Shown here piece after piece: positions 1 to 8,929 of a DNA stretch of 64,000 bases. The position numbers and the translations under genes were made by a program. How positions within the stretch are numbered: the first letter of the stretch is position 1; each line of letters opens with the position of its first letter. The stretch is from positions 2,217,942-2,281,941 of the forward strand of contig NZ_BAAARN010000001.1 in the NCBI RefSeq assembly GCF_039532215.1, read 5' to 3'. Source of the stretch: Pedococcus aerophilus (GTDB lineage: Bacteria > Actinomycetota > Actinomycetes > Actinomycetales > Dermatophilaceae). The notes beneath the pieces were generated by a model. That model was given only the letters and a program-made list of their open reading frames with translations. It had not been told where the DNA came from and made no database searches.

Positions 1-977
1 GCGATCGGCCAGCCGATGGTCATCGCCCCGAGGGCCAGACCCGAGAGCAGCGCGCCGTAGCCGAGGACACCCTGGGCGAAGGTCGGGACGTAGGACGTCA
101 GGCCGATGAGCACGGCACCGATGACGAGCGAGGCGAGGTTGGCGCCGATGAGCACGCGACGGGTGAACACCCACAGCGGCAGGATCGGTTCGGCCGCCCG
201 GCGCTCGACGAACACGAATGCCACGAGCAGCACGACCGAAGCCACCACGATGCCGATCCCCGCCGGCGACAGCCACTCCCACGAGTGCCCGCCCTCGAGC
301 AGCGCGAGGATGAGCAGCGAGACCCCCGTCGTGAGCAGGATCGCGCCGGCCCAGTCGATGCGGTGCCGGACGCGCTCGATGTTCTCGTGGAACCCGCGCA
401 GCAGCAGCACGGTGGCCAGCGCCCCGATCGGCAGGTTGACGAAGAAGATCCAGCGCCACGAGACGTACTCGGAGAAGACGCCGCCCAGGGTCGGACCGAC
501 GAGGGCGGCCACGCCCCATACGCTCGCGATGAAGCCCTGGACCCGGGCCCGCTCCTCGACGGAGTAGATGTCGCCGATGATCGTGATGGACATCGGGAGC
601 ACCGAGCCGGCACCGAGGCCCTGGATGACGCGGGCGGCGATGAGCAGCGGCATCGACCACGCGGCTCCGCAGAGGATGGACCCGATGAGGAAGAGCGCGA
701 TGCCGATGAGCATGACCGGCTTGCGGCCGATGCCGTCGGCGAGCTTGCCGTAGATCGGGACCGAGACGGCCTGGGCCAGCAGGTAGATCGAGAACAGCCA
801 CGGGAACTGCGAGAACCCGCCGAGGTCGCTGACCACCGCCGGGACCGCGGCCGCGAGGATGGTCGAGTCGATCGCCACCAGCGCGGTGCACATCATCACC
901 GCGAGCAGCACAGGACCACGCTCGCTGCGCAGGCCGACACCGCTCCTGGTCTCCGGGGTCTCCGTGGTTTGCGTCAC
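1..977 (-). CDS. DHA2-type MFS multidrug exporter, partial (N-terminal ~325 residues)
   Basis: The C-terminus lies beyond the left edge. The visible part begins with a GTG (MTQTTETPETRSG...) and continues into hydrophobic helices, including VLLAVMMCTALVAIDSTI. It contains the EmrB/QacA-type motif WRWIFFVNLPIG. Members of this 14-helix drug:H+ antiporter family export toxic amphiphilic compounds across the cytoplasmic membrane. The gene diverges from soxR, with a SoxR box in between, so induction by redox-cycling compounds is likely; that is an inference. An in-frame TTG five codons upstream of the GTG is a less likely start. The family is clear, but the substrate cannot be read from sequence. 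Confidence 0.9.
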   Translation of the reverse strand, partial: MTQTTETPETRSGVGLRSERGPVLLAVMMCTALVAIDSTILAAAVPAVVSDLGGFSQFPWLFSIYLLAQAVSVPIYGKLADGIGRKPVMLIGIALFLIGSILCGAAWSMPLLIAARVIQGLGAGSVLPMSITIIGDIYSVEERARVQGFIASVWGVAALVGPTLGGVFSEYVSWRWIFFVNLPIGALATVLLLRGFHENIERVRHRIDWAGAILLTTGVSLLILALLEGGHSWEWLSPAGIGIVVASVVLLVAFVFVERRAAEPILPLWVFTRRVLIGANLASLVIGAVLIGLTSYVPTFAQGVLGYGALLSGLALGAMTIGWPI

Positions 978-1053
978 GAACAGGGACAACCCCGCCCCGA
1001 CGGTCCCCTATTCCGTCGCTTGCCTCCAGCCGGCTGGGCGGCGAGACTTCGAA

Positions 1054-1071
1054 CCTGAAGCGCACTTGAGG
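1054..1071. promoter_or_regulatory. SoxR box (operator)
   Basis: CCTGAAGCGCACTTGAGG is a 7-4-7 dyad. It differs from a perfect palindrome by one base and matches the enterobacterial soxS box CCTCAAGTTAACTTGAGG in both arms apart from that base. It sits 12 bp before the soxR start and about 77 bp before the divergent MFS start. It probably controls the exporter and may also autoregulate soxR. Confidence 0.8.
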
Positions 1072-1082
1072 GATGGGGCGGT

Positions 1083-1550
1083 ATGGAGCCGACGGACGTG
1101 CTCACGGTGTCGGAGGTGGCCGAGCGCAGCGGGTTCGCGGCGTCGGCGCTGCGGTACTACGAGAAGCAGGGGCTGATCGACGCGTCGCGCACCTCGGGTG
1201 GGCAGCGCCGGTACGAGCGCAGCGTCCTGCGCCGCCTCGCCTTCATCCGCGCCGCGAGCAACGTCGGCCTGTCGCTGGAGGAGATCCGCACCGAGCTCGC
1301 TGGCCTCCCGAAGGGCCGCACCCCCACCAAGTCCGACTGGCACCGCATCTCCGGCCACTGGCGCACCCGCCTCGACGAGCAGCTCGAGGCGCTCGAGGCC
1401 CTGCGCGACAAGCTCGACTCCTGCATCGGCTGCGGCTGCCTGTCGCTCAAGCAGTGCGGCATCTCCAACCCCGCCGACAAGGCGGCGGCCACCGAGGACG
1501 CTCCCGGCGCGGCATACCTCCCGCCACTCCTGCGCCGCGCGCCTCGCTGA
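1083..1550 (+). CDS. soxR: SoxR, redox-sensing MerR-family regulator
   Basis: This 155-residue protein has the MerR winged-helix start (VLTVSEVAERSGFAASALRYYE), a dimerisation coiled coil around residues 85-112, and the [2Fe-2S] cluster motif C-X2-C-X-C-X5-C at Cys114, 117, 119 and 125. That cysteine spacing defines SoxR and separates it from metal-sensing MerR proteins. Oxidation of the cluster by redox-active metabolites switches on target promoters that carry a SoxR box. A GAGGG ribosome site precedes the ATG. The divergent neighbour is a drug exporter, as expected for actinobacterial SoxR, which usually controls a small set of export and redox genes rather than SoxS. Confidence 0.95.
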   Translation: MEPTDVLTVSEVAERSGFAASALRYYEKQGLIDASRTSGGQRRYERSVLRRLAFIRAASNVGLSLEEIRTELAGLPKGRTPTKSDWHRISGHWRTRLDEQLEALEALRDKLDSCIGCGCLSLKQCGISNPADKAAATEDAPGAAYLPPLLRRAPR

Positions 1551-1567
1551 TCCGGCAGGCTGGGACC

Positions 1568-2287
1568 GTGCAGCTCCCCGTCCTGACCTACAACATCCAC
1601 AGCGGCGTCGGCATCGACGGCGTCCTCGACCTCGACCGTCTGGCGGACGTCATCGCGGCCAGCGGCGCCGAGCTCGTCGCCCTCCAGGAGGTGGACCGGC
1701 ACCGCCGCGAGCAGAGCACGTTCGCCGACCAGCCGGGTCACCTCGCGCAGAGGCTCGGGATGCATCTCGCGTATGCAGCGTGCCTGGACGAGGAGCCGGC
1801 CCACCCGGGTGCGCCGAGGGCGCAGTACGGGACGGCGTTGCTCAGCACCCGCCCGCTGCGGGACATCGCCACCAGCTTGTTGCCGTGCTTCCCCGGCAGC
1901 GAGCAGCGCGGCCTGCTCGAGGCCACCGTCGAGGTGGGCGGCACGGTCCTGCGGGTGCTCGGCACCCACCTCCAGTGGGACAGCGAGGACGAGCGGCTCG
2001 TCCAGGCCCGGGCCATCACGGCGGTGCTGGACGACCGGCCCACCCTGCTGCTCGGTGACCTGAACACCACGCCGGGGTCGCCGACCCACACCCACCTCAC
2101 GACCCGGCTCGACGACGCCTGGGCAACGGTCGGGGAGGGCGAGGGGATCACGTTCGACGCCGAGCTGCCGCCGCGGCGGATCGACTACGTCTGGGTCGGC
2201 GGCGGGGTCCGTGCACTCGGGGCGCGCGTCATCGCGTCGCCGGCGTCCGATCACGCCGCGCTGCTCGTGGAGGTCGACGTGCCCTAG
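1568..2287 (+). CDS. Endonuclease/exonuclease/phosphatase-fold hydrolase
   Basis: The protein is 239 residues with GTG start VQLPVLTYNIHSGVG. Motifs of the EEP (DNase I-like) superfamily appear in order: TYNIHSG, LQEVD (metal-binding Glu), GTHLQWD, GDLNTTPGS (Asp/Asn active site), RIDYVWV and the final SDHAALLVEV (catalytic Asp-His). The family contains DNA repair nucleases, sphingomyelinases and inositol phosphatases. No signal peptide is visible, so it is probably cytoplasmic. The substrate is not predictable. It lies 17 bp after soxR on the same strand and may be read from the same transcript. Confidence 0.85.
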   Translation: MQLPVLTYNIHSGVGIDGVLDLDRLADVIAASGAELVALQEVDRHRREQSTFADQPGHLAQRLGMHLAYAACLDEEPAHPGAPRAQYGTALLSTRPLRDIATSLLPCFPGSEQRGLLEATVEVGGTVLRVLGTHLQWDSEDERLVQARAITAVLDDRPTLLLGDLNTTPGSPTHTHLTTRLDDAWATVGEGEGITFDAELPPRRIDYVWVGGGVRALGARVIASPASDHAALLVEVDVP

Positions 2288-2292
2288 GGGGG

Positions 2293-2338
2293 ACCCCAAG
2301 TCCGTCCCAAGTGGGGTGCAAGTGCCCGGTCGCAGGCT
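2293..2338 (+). promoter_or_regulatory. SARP-type direct-repeat promoter of the MMPL operon
   Basis: Three AAGT-centred heptads (CCAAGTC, CCAAGTG, GCAAGTG) start with their AAGT at 2298, 2309 and 2320, an exact 11-bp period. A possible -10 (CAGGCT, 2333-2338) follows the last repeat. The same block, down to the sequence between repeat and -10, precedes the FAD oxidoreductase gene at 10409-10435. SARP/AfsR regulators bind heptads at this spacing. Confidence 0.65.
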
Positions 2339-2379
2339 GTCTGTCGACCGAGCACCACCCCACTCGAAGGACGAACACC

Positions 2380-4641
2380 ATGTCTCGCTTGCTCCACCGT
2401 CTCGGCAGAGGCGCTGCGCTCCACCCCTGGCGGACGCTCTCCGTCTGGCTCGTCGTGGCCGCGGCCGTCGCCGGCCTCGCCGCCACGTTCGGCGGCACAC
2501 CGCACGACGACTACAACGTCCCCGGTGCCCGCGCCCAGGCCGGCATCGAACAGCTCCGGGCGCACCTGCCGGGAGCCGGGAACACCTCGGCCCGCGTCGT
2601 CGTGCACGACCGGACCGGCGGCGCGCCCGACGCGACCGCCATCACCGCCCTGACCGGCCGGCTGCAGGCGATGCCCCACGTCGTCGCCGTGCTGCCGCCG
2701 GAGGTCTCCGCCGACGGCGACACCGCCGTGCTCACGGTCGGGTACGACGCCCCGGTCACCGACACCGACCTCATGGGCAAGCTCGAGCCCCTCGAGCAGG
2801 CCGTTGCGCCGACCCGCGCCACCGGTCTGCAGGTCGAGCTGGGGGGCGAGCTGCCCGAGAGCGCGGTGGCGCCGATGGAGGGCCGCGGCGAGATCATCGG
2901 CATCGTCGCCGCGCTCGTCATCCTGGTCTTCGCGTTCGGGTCGGTCACCGGTGCGGGGCTGCCGATCGGCACCGCGCTGGTGGGCCTGGGCGTCGGCAGT
3001 GCCGGCATCACGCTCCTCGCGGCGGCCACCGACGTCAGCACGGCCGCCCCGATGGTCGCCACCATGGTCGGCCTCGGCGTCGGCATCGACTACGCACTGC
3101 TGCTCGTCACCCGACACGTCGAGTACCTCGAGCAGGGACTGCCTGTCGCCGAGGCCGCGGGCCGGGCGTGCGCCACCGCCGGACGGTCGATCGTCTTCGC
3201 AGCCAGCACCGTCCTCGTCTCCCTCATGGGCCTTCGGCTCGCAGGCCTGCCGGTCTACAGCTCCTTCGGCTTCGCGACCGCGATCGCCGTCGTGGCCGTT
3301 GCCCTCGCCTCGCTGACCCTGGTGCCGGTGCTGGCGCGGTTCGCCGGGCTGCGACTCCTGCCCCGCAGGACGCGTCGGGCCCGCAAGTCACTGACCACCG
3401 GCTCGCCGGCGCCGTCGGCCATCCAGCCCGCACGGACACCGCTCACGGCTCGCTGGGCTGCTCGCGTCGGACGTCACCCGCTCCCGTGGGCGGCTGCCGC
3501 CACCGTGCTCATGCTCACGCTGGCCATCCCTGCGCTGGACATGCGGACGTGGCCGCAGGACGCGAGCAGCGGGGCCACCGACCTGACCACCCGCCGCGCG
3601 TACGACCTCGTCACCGCCGAGTACGGCGCCGGGGCCAACGGGCCCCTCACGTTCGTCGTCGACCGCTCGGTGGTGGGCTCCGCCCAGCTCGCCGAGCTCA
3701 CCGCGACGGTGCGGGGTCACGAGGACATCGCCCGCGTCCTGCCCACGACCATCTCGCCCGACGGGGCGATCGCGGTGTTCGACGCGATCCCCACCTTCGC
3801 CCCCACCGACGAGCGCACCGGCGACCTCGTCACCGGGCTGCGGGACGAGCTGCCGGCCGGGGTCGAGCTCACCGGCACGACCGCGTTCTTCTCGGACATC
3901 GCCGAGATGCTGGCCGACCGGCTCTGGGTCGTCATCGCCTTCGTGGTGCTGGTGTCCGTGCTGCTGCTCGCCATGGTGTTCCGCTCGGTCGTGGTGCCGC
4001 TCAAGGCGGCCGTCATGAACCTGCTGAGCATCGGGGCCGCGTACGGCGTGCTGACCGCGGTCTTCCAGTGGGGCTGGGGTGCCTCCCTCCTCGGGCTGGA
4101 CCACCCCATGGCCGTCTCCAGCTGGGTCCCGATCCTGATGTTCGCCATCCTTTTCGGGCTCTCGATGGACTACGAGGTGTTCCTGCTGTCGCGGGTCCGC
4201 GAGGACTGGTTGCGCACCGGCGACTCCCACGGCGCGGTCGTCCGCGGCCTGTCCGCCACCGGGCGGGTCATCTCCAGCGCCGCCGCGATCATGGTCGCCG
4301 TCTTCCTGGGCTTCGCCACCGAGGTGGATGCCGTCGTCAAGATGCTCGGCGTCGGCATGGCCTCGGCGATCCTGCTCGACGCCACCGTCATCCGGATGGT
4401 GCTCGTCCCGGCCACCATGTCGCTGCTCGGCGACCTCAACTGGTGGGTGCCGCGCTGGCTCGACCGGGTGCTGCCCACCGTCCGCGTCGAGGACCACGAC
4501 CCGGACCTGTCGGCCACACCGGTCTCCTCGGCACGCCCCTCCCTCCCGGCCGGCGCCCTGGCCGCCCAGCACACCACCGATCGCACCATCCACCACACCA
4601 CCGATCGCGACGGCGAGCGCCAGCCCGTCGGCGCCCGTTGA
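2380..4641 (+). CDS. MMPL/RND-family membrane transporter
   Basis: This 753-residue protein has the two-fold repeat of MMPL transporters: an N-terminal helix, an extracytoplasmic domain, a helix bundle with GLGVGIDYALLLVTRH, a linker, a second extracytoplasmic domain and a second bundle with FGLSMDYEVFLLSRVRE. The Asp-Tyr pairs in these motifs carry protons in the family. Actinobacterial members export lipids or drugs across the cytoplasmic membrane. GAAGGACG ahead of the ATG supports the start. The tail is rich in Thr/His/Arg and probably cytoplasmic. The hemerythrin gene follows after 11 bp. The promoter carries putative SARP repeats, so the large regulator at 5423 probably controls it. Confidence 0.9.
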   Translation: MSRLLHRLGRGAALHPWRTLSVWLVVAAAVAGLAATFGGTPHDDYNVPGARAQAGIEQLRAHLPGAGNTSARVVVHDRTGGAPDATAITALTGRLQAMPHVVAVLPPEVSADGDTAVLTVGYDAPVTDTDLMGKLEPLEQAVAPTRATGLQVELGGELPESAVAPMEGRGEIIGIVAALVILVFAFGSVTGAGLPIGTALVGLGVGSAGITLLAAATDVSTAAPMVATMVGLGVGIDYALLLVTRHVEYLEQGLPVAEAAGRACATAGRSIVFAASTVLVSLMGLRLAGLPVYSSFGFATAIAVVAVALASLTLVPVLARFAGLRLLPRRTRRARKSLTTGSPAPSAIQPARTPLTARWAARVGRHPLPWAAAATVLMLTLAIPALDMRTWPQDASSGATDLTTRRAYDLVTAEYGAGANGPLTFVVDRSVVGSAQLAELTATVRGHEDIARVLPTTISPDGAIAVFDAIPTFAPTDERTGDLVTGLRDELPAGVELTGTTAFFSDIAEMLADRLWVVIAFVVLVSVLLLAMVFRSVVVPLKAAVMNLLSIGAAYGVLTAVFQWGWGASLLGLDHPMAVSSWVPILMFAILFGLSMDYEVFLLSRVREDWLRTGDSHGAVVRGLSATGRVISSAAAIMVAVFLGFATEVDAVVKMLGVGMASAILLDATVIRMVLVPATMSLLGDLNWWVPRWLDRVLPTVRVEDHDPDLSATPVSSARPSLPAGALAAQHTTDRTIHHTTDRDGERQPVGAR

Positions 4642-4652
4642 GAGGCACGACC

Positions 4653-5378
4653 ATGACCACCACCACCGCACCGAGCTGGCCCGAGCAATTGCGCTTCCCC
4701 GGACAGGCGGCAGCGCACCCGGGACCCGTCGACATGACGATGATGTACGTGATGCACCACGCGTTCCGACGCGACCTGGCGGCTTTTGCCGCCGCCGCCG
4801 CGGCGACGCCCGTGGAGGCTCGCACGACCTGGCGAGCCCTCGCCGCCCGCTGGGAGGTCTTCGCCGCGGCGCTGCACCACCACCACTCGGGTGAGGACGC
4901 CGGCCTGTGGCCCATCCTGCTGGACCGGACCGATGACCAGGGCAGGGTCACCCTGGAGGCGATGGAGGCCGAGCACGCGGACATCGACCCGGTGCTCACG
5001 GCGTGCGCGGCGGGGTTCGCGCGGCTCGCGCAGCACGCGGACAGAGACGCCAGGGCCGCCCTCACCATCCGGCTGACCGCTGCCCGGGTCAACCTCGGGC
5101 GACACCTCGAGCACGAGGAGACCGAGGCGATCGCCATCATCCAGCACGTGCTGACGGCGCAGGACTGGGAGCAGCTCGAGGAGGAGCACTTCCGGGCCGG
5201 GCTGTCCCTGGGCGAGGTCCTGGCCGTCGTGCCGTGGGCGATGCACGGCGTGCCGGCACCGTTGCGCCGCAGCGTCTTCGGCGTGACCGGCCGGGCCTAC
5301 CACGTCATGTGGCTGCTCACCCGCCGCGGTTTCGCCCGGCGCGAGGCGGTCGCCTTCGCCTACGTCGACCGTTCCTGA
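4653..5378 (+). CDS. Hemerythrin-domain protein
   Basis: This 241-residue, His-rich helical protein carries the hemerythrin (HHE) iron ligands in order: VMHHAFRRDL near residue 33, ALHHHHSGEDAGLWP near 75, EAEHADID near 107, and GRHLEHEET near 150. Such proteins bind a diiron centre and respond to oxygen, nitric oxide or iron. The last 80 residues resemble a C-terminal extension common in actinobacterial versions. The gene follows the MMPL gene at 11 bp and probably shares its transcript. It converges with the large regulator gene. The fold is clear, but the physiological role is unknown. Confidence 0.85.
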   Translation: MTTTTAPSWPEQLRFPGQAAAHPGPVDMTMMYVMHHAFRRDLAAFAAAAAATPVEARTTWRALAARWEVFAAALHHHHSGEDAGLWPILLDRTDDQGRVTLEAMEAEHADIDPVLTACAAGFARLAQHADRDARAALTIRLTAARVNLGRHLEHEETEAIAIIQHVLTAQDWEQLEEEHFRAGLSLGEVLAVVPWAMHGVPAPLRRSVFGVTGRAYHVMWLLTRRGFARREAVAFAYVDRS

Positions 5379-5404
5379 CGGCGACGGAGCGGCGGACGGC
5401 GACG

Positions 5405-5420
5405 CCCGGGTGCTCCCGGG
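5405..5420. terminator. Short bidirectional hairpin between convergent genes
   Basis: CCCGGG-TGCT-CCCGGG lies in the 44-bp gap between the convergent hemerythrin and regulator genes. The stem is short and has no T-run, so it is only a weak terminator candidate. Confidence 0.35.
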
Positions 5421-5422
5421 GC

Positions 5423-8400
5423 TCAGAAGCCGAAGCGGTCCCGCTGGTCGCGCACCCACTGCGCGGCCAGCGGGACCTGCCAGTCCTCACAGAGATCGAG
5501 CGCACGATCGGCGTGCCGGCCCGCGACGGCGACCTCACCGGCCGCCGCTGCCGCGAAGGCCAGGAACGCATCCACCGGACCGAGCGCCACACCGGATCCT
5601 GCACAGCACGAGAACCCCTCGTACGGAGCGAGGCGTTCGTAGGAGCGTGCGGCCAGCTCCCGGTCCTCGAGCTCGAGGGCCACGTGGGCGCACGAGCACC
5701 AGGTGAGCATGGAGAACCAGTCGTCCGGCTCGAGGTCGAGGGTGTGGGTCGCGACGTACTCCCGCGCCATCTGCTCCTGACCGGCGCGCAGGAGGAACAT
5801 GGCCGTGACGGCGGACAGTGGCAGGACGCTGTGCGCGTCGGCAGCCATGAGTCCATCCGTCACCTCGGCGGACCGGCCCTGCCAGACGCGCAGGGCCATC
5901 AGCGCACCGAGGGTCGCGTCATCGGTCTGGTGCAGCGACATCCGCTGGTCGAGCAGCTGGATGTTCGCCATCTTCTGCTCGCACTCCTCGAACCTGCCCG
6001 CCATGGCCAGCCACGGGAGCTCGGTGCTGTCGAGCACGATGATCCCGTAGGGCAGCCGCTGGCGCTCTGCGGCGTCCCGCGCCACGGCGGCGTGCTCCCA
6101 CATCTCTGCGGGGAGGCCGAGCTCGCCGGACACCACCGCCCGCAAGGTGGTCGTGACGACGTAGGCCCTGTCGTCCCCGAGCTGGTGGGCCAGACGCATG
6201 GCTTCGCTGACCCAGAGCCGGCGCTGGACGGCCGTGCGAGGGCACCAGAGGGCGACGAACGCCAGCTGGTAGCCGTCCAGGCTCAGCGCGGGGTCGCCGA
6301 TGCGCTCGGCCATGGCCAGCCCCTCGTCGACGAGGGCGCTGCGCTCCTCGAAGCCTGTTCCGTAGTAGGTCTCGAGGGCCAGGCTGAGCATGACCCGGCA
6401 GCGCAGCGCGCCGTCCTCGGCGGGGAGCGCGGCCAGCGCGCGACGCAGGGCGGTGACGACGACCTCGTTGACGCTGCCGTGGGGACCGGACTGCCACAGC
6501 GCCCCCACCGCCGTCATCGTGGCCGCCCGAGCCAGGAGCTCGATGTCCCCGATCTGGTCCGCGACACCGATGGCTTCCTCGACGGCCGCGACGAGCCCTG
6601 ACCAGTCACCCGCCCAACGCCGGGCGTCGGCCAGGTCGCAGAGCAGGTCGAAGCGCTCGTGCAGCGTGCCGTCCTGGTCCTGCGGAAGGGTGTCCAGGGC
6701 GGACACGAGCAGCTGCACCGCCTCGTCGTAGGCGTGCAGGCGCCTGGCCACCGCCGCCGCCGACACCGCTGCGAGCCAGGCGCGGGCGGCATATGCGGGA
6801 CCGGCTCCGAGCCAGTGCCGCGCCAGCTCGGTCTCGCGGCCCGCACGACCTTGCAGCGTCGACGCGACGCGGGCGTGCGCCCGGGCACGACGGGTCGCCG
6901 ACAGGGAGTTGTAGATGGTGTCCCGGACGAGGGCGTGGCCGAACAGGTACAGGCCGATCCCGTCCTCCCGCAGCAGGCCCGCCTCGAGGGCCGGGTCGAG
7001 GCTGTCCAGCAGGTCGTCCTCGTCGGTCTGCGCCACCTCGGCGAGCGTGGCCAGGTCGAACTGCCGGCCCAGCACCGCCGCCCAGCGCAGGGCGGCCAGC
7101 GCCGCCTCCGGGAGCCGCTGGAGCCGGCGGGTCAGCACGTCGTTGACGGCCGAGGGCGGGTTTGCCTCGCCCTCGAGGGCGACCAGGCCACCGCCGTCGC
7201 GCGCGAGGCGGGCGTACTCGACGAGGAAGAACGGGTTGCCGTCGGTGCGGTGCGCGAGCTCCTGCGCCTGCGCGGACGTGGGCAGCGAGCCGGCGATCGT
7301 CTCGACCACGCGGCTGACCTCTCCGGGCGCGAGCCCGTGCAGGTCGACGCGCAGGGCGTGCCGCCGGGCCAGCGCCTCGGCGACGTCGGCGAGGGCTCCG
7401 TCGGGTTCGGGTCGGCTGCGCCACGTGCCGACGACGAGCAGCCGCGCCGCGGCAACGCTCTCGACGAGCAGGCGCAGCACCCGCAGCGAGGCGACGTCGG
7501 CCCAGTGCAGGTCGTCCAGGATGATGACGACCGTGCGCCCCCGGGCGGCCTCGACGACATCCGCGACGATCTCCTCCCACACCCGGAAGGGCGCGCTGCC
7601 GTCGTCGGGCAGCTCGGGCAGGTCGCGCCCCATCCCCCGCAGGACCTGCTGCCAGGACCACAGCGGTGGTGCGCCGTCGTCCTGCGAGCAACGGCCGAGG
7701 AGCACCGCTGCCCCGCGAGCGCCCGCGGCCGAGGCCAGCTCAGCCGCCAACCGGCTCTTGCCGATGCCCGGCTCACCCACCAGCGCCACGAAGGACGACG
7801 TACCGGCGTCAGCACGCTCGAGCTGCTCGACGACGGCGGCGAGCTGCGCCTCGCGACCCACCATGGGCCACGGCGGCAGGGTGGGGACGACGGACTCGAT
7901 CTCGCCCAGTCTCACCGACGACCGCCCGGCCCCGGCACCGGCCTGCCGACCGGTCCGGGTCAGAGCCTGGGCGTCGGACGGAGCCGAGGGGGGCCGCCAC
8001 TGCAGGCTCGGGTCCTGCCGCAGGATCGCCGCCTGCAGGTCGCGCAGGTCCGGGCCCGGCTCGAGACCGAGCTCGTCGGCCAGGACCTCCCTGACCTCGC
8101 GCAGGGCGTCCAGTGCCTCGGCCTGACGACCCGAACGCGTCAGGGCGAGCGCCCGCAACCCCCAGAGCCGTTCACGCAGCGGGTGCGCGGAGGTCAGCGC
8201 CTCCAGCTCGCCGGCGACGGTCGCGTGCTGGCCGAGCTCCAGCGAGGCGACGGCACGGTCCTCGAGGGCGGCGAGCCGCAGCTCCTCGAGGCGGGCCCGC
8301 TCGGCGACGGCGGAGGGCGCGTCCTCGAGGTCGACGTAGGGCTGCCCCCGCCACTGCGCGAGCGCCGAGTCGAGGTCCGCGACGATCCCTGCCAGCTCCT

Positions 8401-8797
8401 CGGCGGTCAGGCCGCGCCGGTCCTGCACGCGTCCGGCGTGCCCGAGGCGCCGGTGCGCCCGCCCCACGGCCGTGTCGAACCGCGCCGCGTCGAGGTCGTC
8501 GTCCCCGACGCGCAACGCGTACCCGGGGGCGACCGTGACCAGCACCGTGGACGGTGCCCGGGCTGCCCGGTCCGGCTCCAGCGAGCGGCGCAGCCCTGCG
8601 ACGTACGCCTGCAGGGTGCCGTTGACCCCCGGGGGTGCGCCCGCCGGCCAGAGGAGGTCGACGAGGGCGTCCACGGACACCGGCCGGCCGTGGTTCAGGG
8701 CGAGCGCCGCGACGAGGGCTCGCTGCTTGCGCGTCCCGAGGTCCACGGGCACGCCATCGAGCCGAGCTTCCGCAGTGCCGAGGACACCCACTCTCAC
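5423..8797 (-). CDS. AfsR/SARP-like transcriptional regulator: BTAD domain plus STAND-type ATPase and TPR-like repeats
   Basis: The protein is 1124 residues. The N-terminus (VRVGVLGTAEARLDG...) is an OmpR-type winged helix of about 90 residues, followed by a bacterial transcriptional activation domain to about residue 245. An AAA/STAND ATPase follows, with Walker A GEPGIGKSRL near 340 and Walker B IILDDLHWAD near 424. The rest is alpha-helical, TPR-like repeats that probably sense a signal. The architecture matches AfsR-type activators, which bind 11-bp-spaced heptad repeats near -35. Two such sites occur here, before the flanking MMPL and FAD genes. TATCCT ends 7 nt before the GTG at 8797, suggesting a leaderless transcript. 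An in-frame GTG at 8854 would add 19 residues unlike the family start. Confidence 0.88.
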   Translation of the reverse strand: MRVGVLGTAEARLDGVPVDLGTRKQRALVAALALNHGRPVSVDALVDLLWPAGAPPGVNGTLQAYVAGLRRSLEPDRAARAPSTVLVTVAPGYALRVGDDDLDAARFDTAVGRAHRRLGHAGRVQDRRGLTAEELAGIVADLDSALAQWRGQPYVDLEDAPSAVAERARLEELRLAALEDRAVASLELGQHATVAGELEALTSAHPLRERLWGLRALALTRSGRQAEALDALREVREVLADELGLEPGPDLRDLQAAILRQDPSLQWRPPSAPSDAQALTRTGRQAGAGAGRSSVRLGEIESVVPTLPPWPMVGREAQLAAVVEQLERADAGTSSFVALVGEPGIGKSRLAAELASAAGARGAAVLLGRCSQDDGAPPLWSWQQVLRGMGRDLPELPDDGSAPFRVWEEIVADVVEAARGRTVVIILDDLHWADVASLRVLRLLVESVAAARLLVVGTWRSRPEPDGALADVAEALARRHALRVDLHGLAPGEVSRVVETIAGSLPTSAQAQELAHRTDGNPFFLVEYARLARDGGGLVALEGEANPPSAVNDVLTRRLQRLPEAALAALRWAAVLGRQFDLATLAEVAQTDEDDLLDSLDPALEAGLLREDGIGLYLFGHALVRDTIYNSLSATRRARAHARVASTLQGRAGRETELARHWLGAGPAYAARAWLAAVSAAAVARRLHAYDEAVQLLVSALDTLPQDQDGTLHERFDLLCDLADARRWAGDWSGLVAAVEEAIGVADQIGDIELLARAATMTAVGALWQSGPHGSVNEVVVTALRRALAALPAEDGALRCRVMLSLALETYYGTGFEERSALVDEGLAMAERIGDPALSLDGYQLAFVALWCPRTAVQRRLWVSEAMRLAHQLGDDRAYVVTTTLRAVVSGELGLPAEMWEHAAVARDAAERQRLPYGIIVLDSTELPWLAMAGRFEECEQKMANIQLLDQRMSLHQTDDATLGALMALRVWQGRSAEVTDGLMAADAHSVLPLSAVTAMFLLRAGQEQMAREYVATHTLDLEPDDWFSMLTWCSCAHVALELEDRELAARSYERLAPYEGFSCCAGSGVALGPVDAFLAFAAAAAGEVAVAGRHADRALDLCEDWQVPLAAQWVRDQRDRFGF

Positions 8798-8879
8798 GCG
8801 ACCGAGGATAGGGGCCGACCCGGCAGGGACACTCGGCTTTTTTGCGCAGGTCACGGGCCTGCCGGCCCGGGCCGGGCAG

Positions 8880-8917
8880 CGGTATGGCGCCCGCCCGCCC
8901 GGGCAGGCGCCATACCG
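8880..8917 (-). terminator. Hairpin after the FAD oxidoreductase gene
   Basis: GGTATGGCGCC (8881-8891) pairs with GGCGCCATACC (8906-8916), with one further C-G pair outside. It lies 13 bp past the stop of the FAD oxidoreductase gene. No T-run follows, which is common for high-GC hosts. Confidence 0.5.
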
Positions 8918-8929
8918 GCCGTTCCCGGC

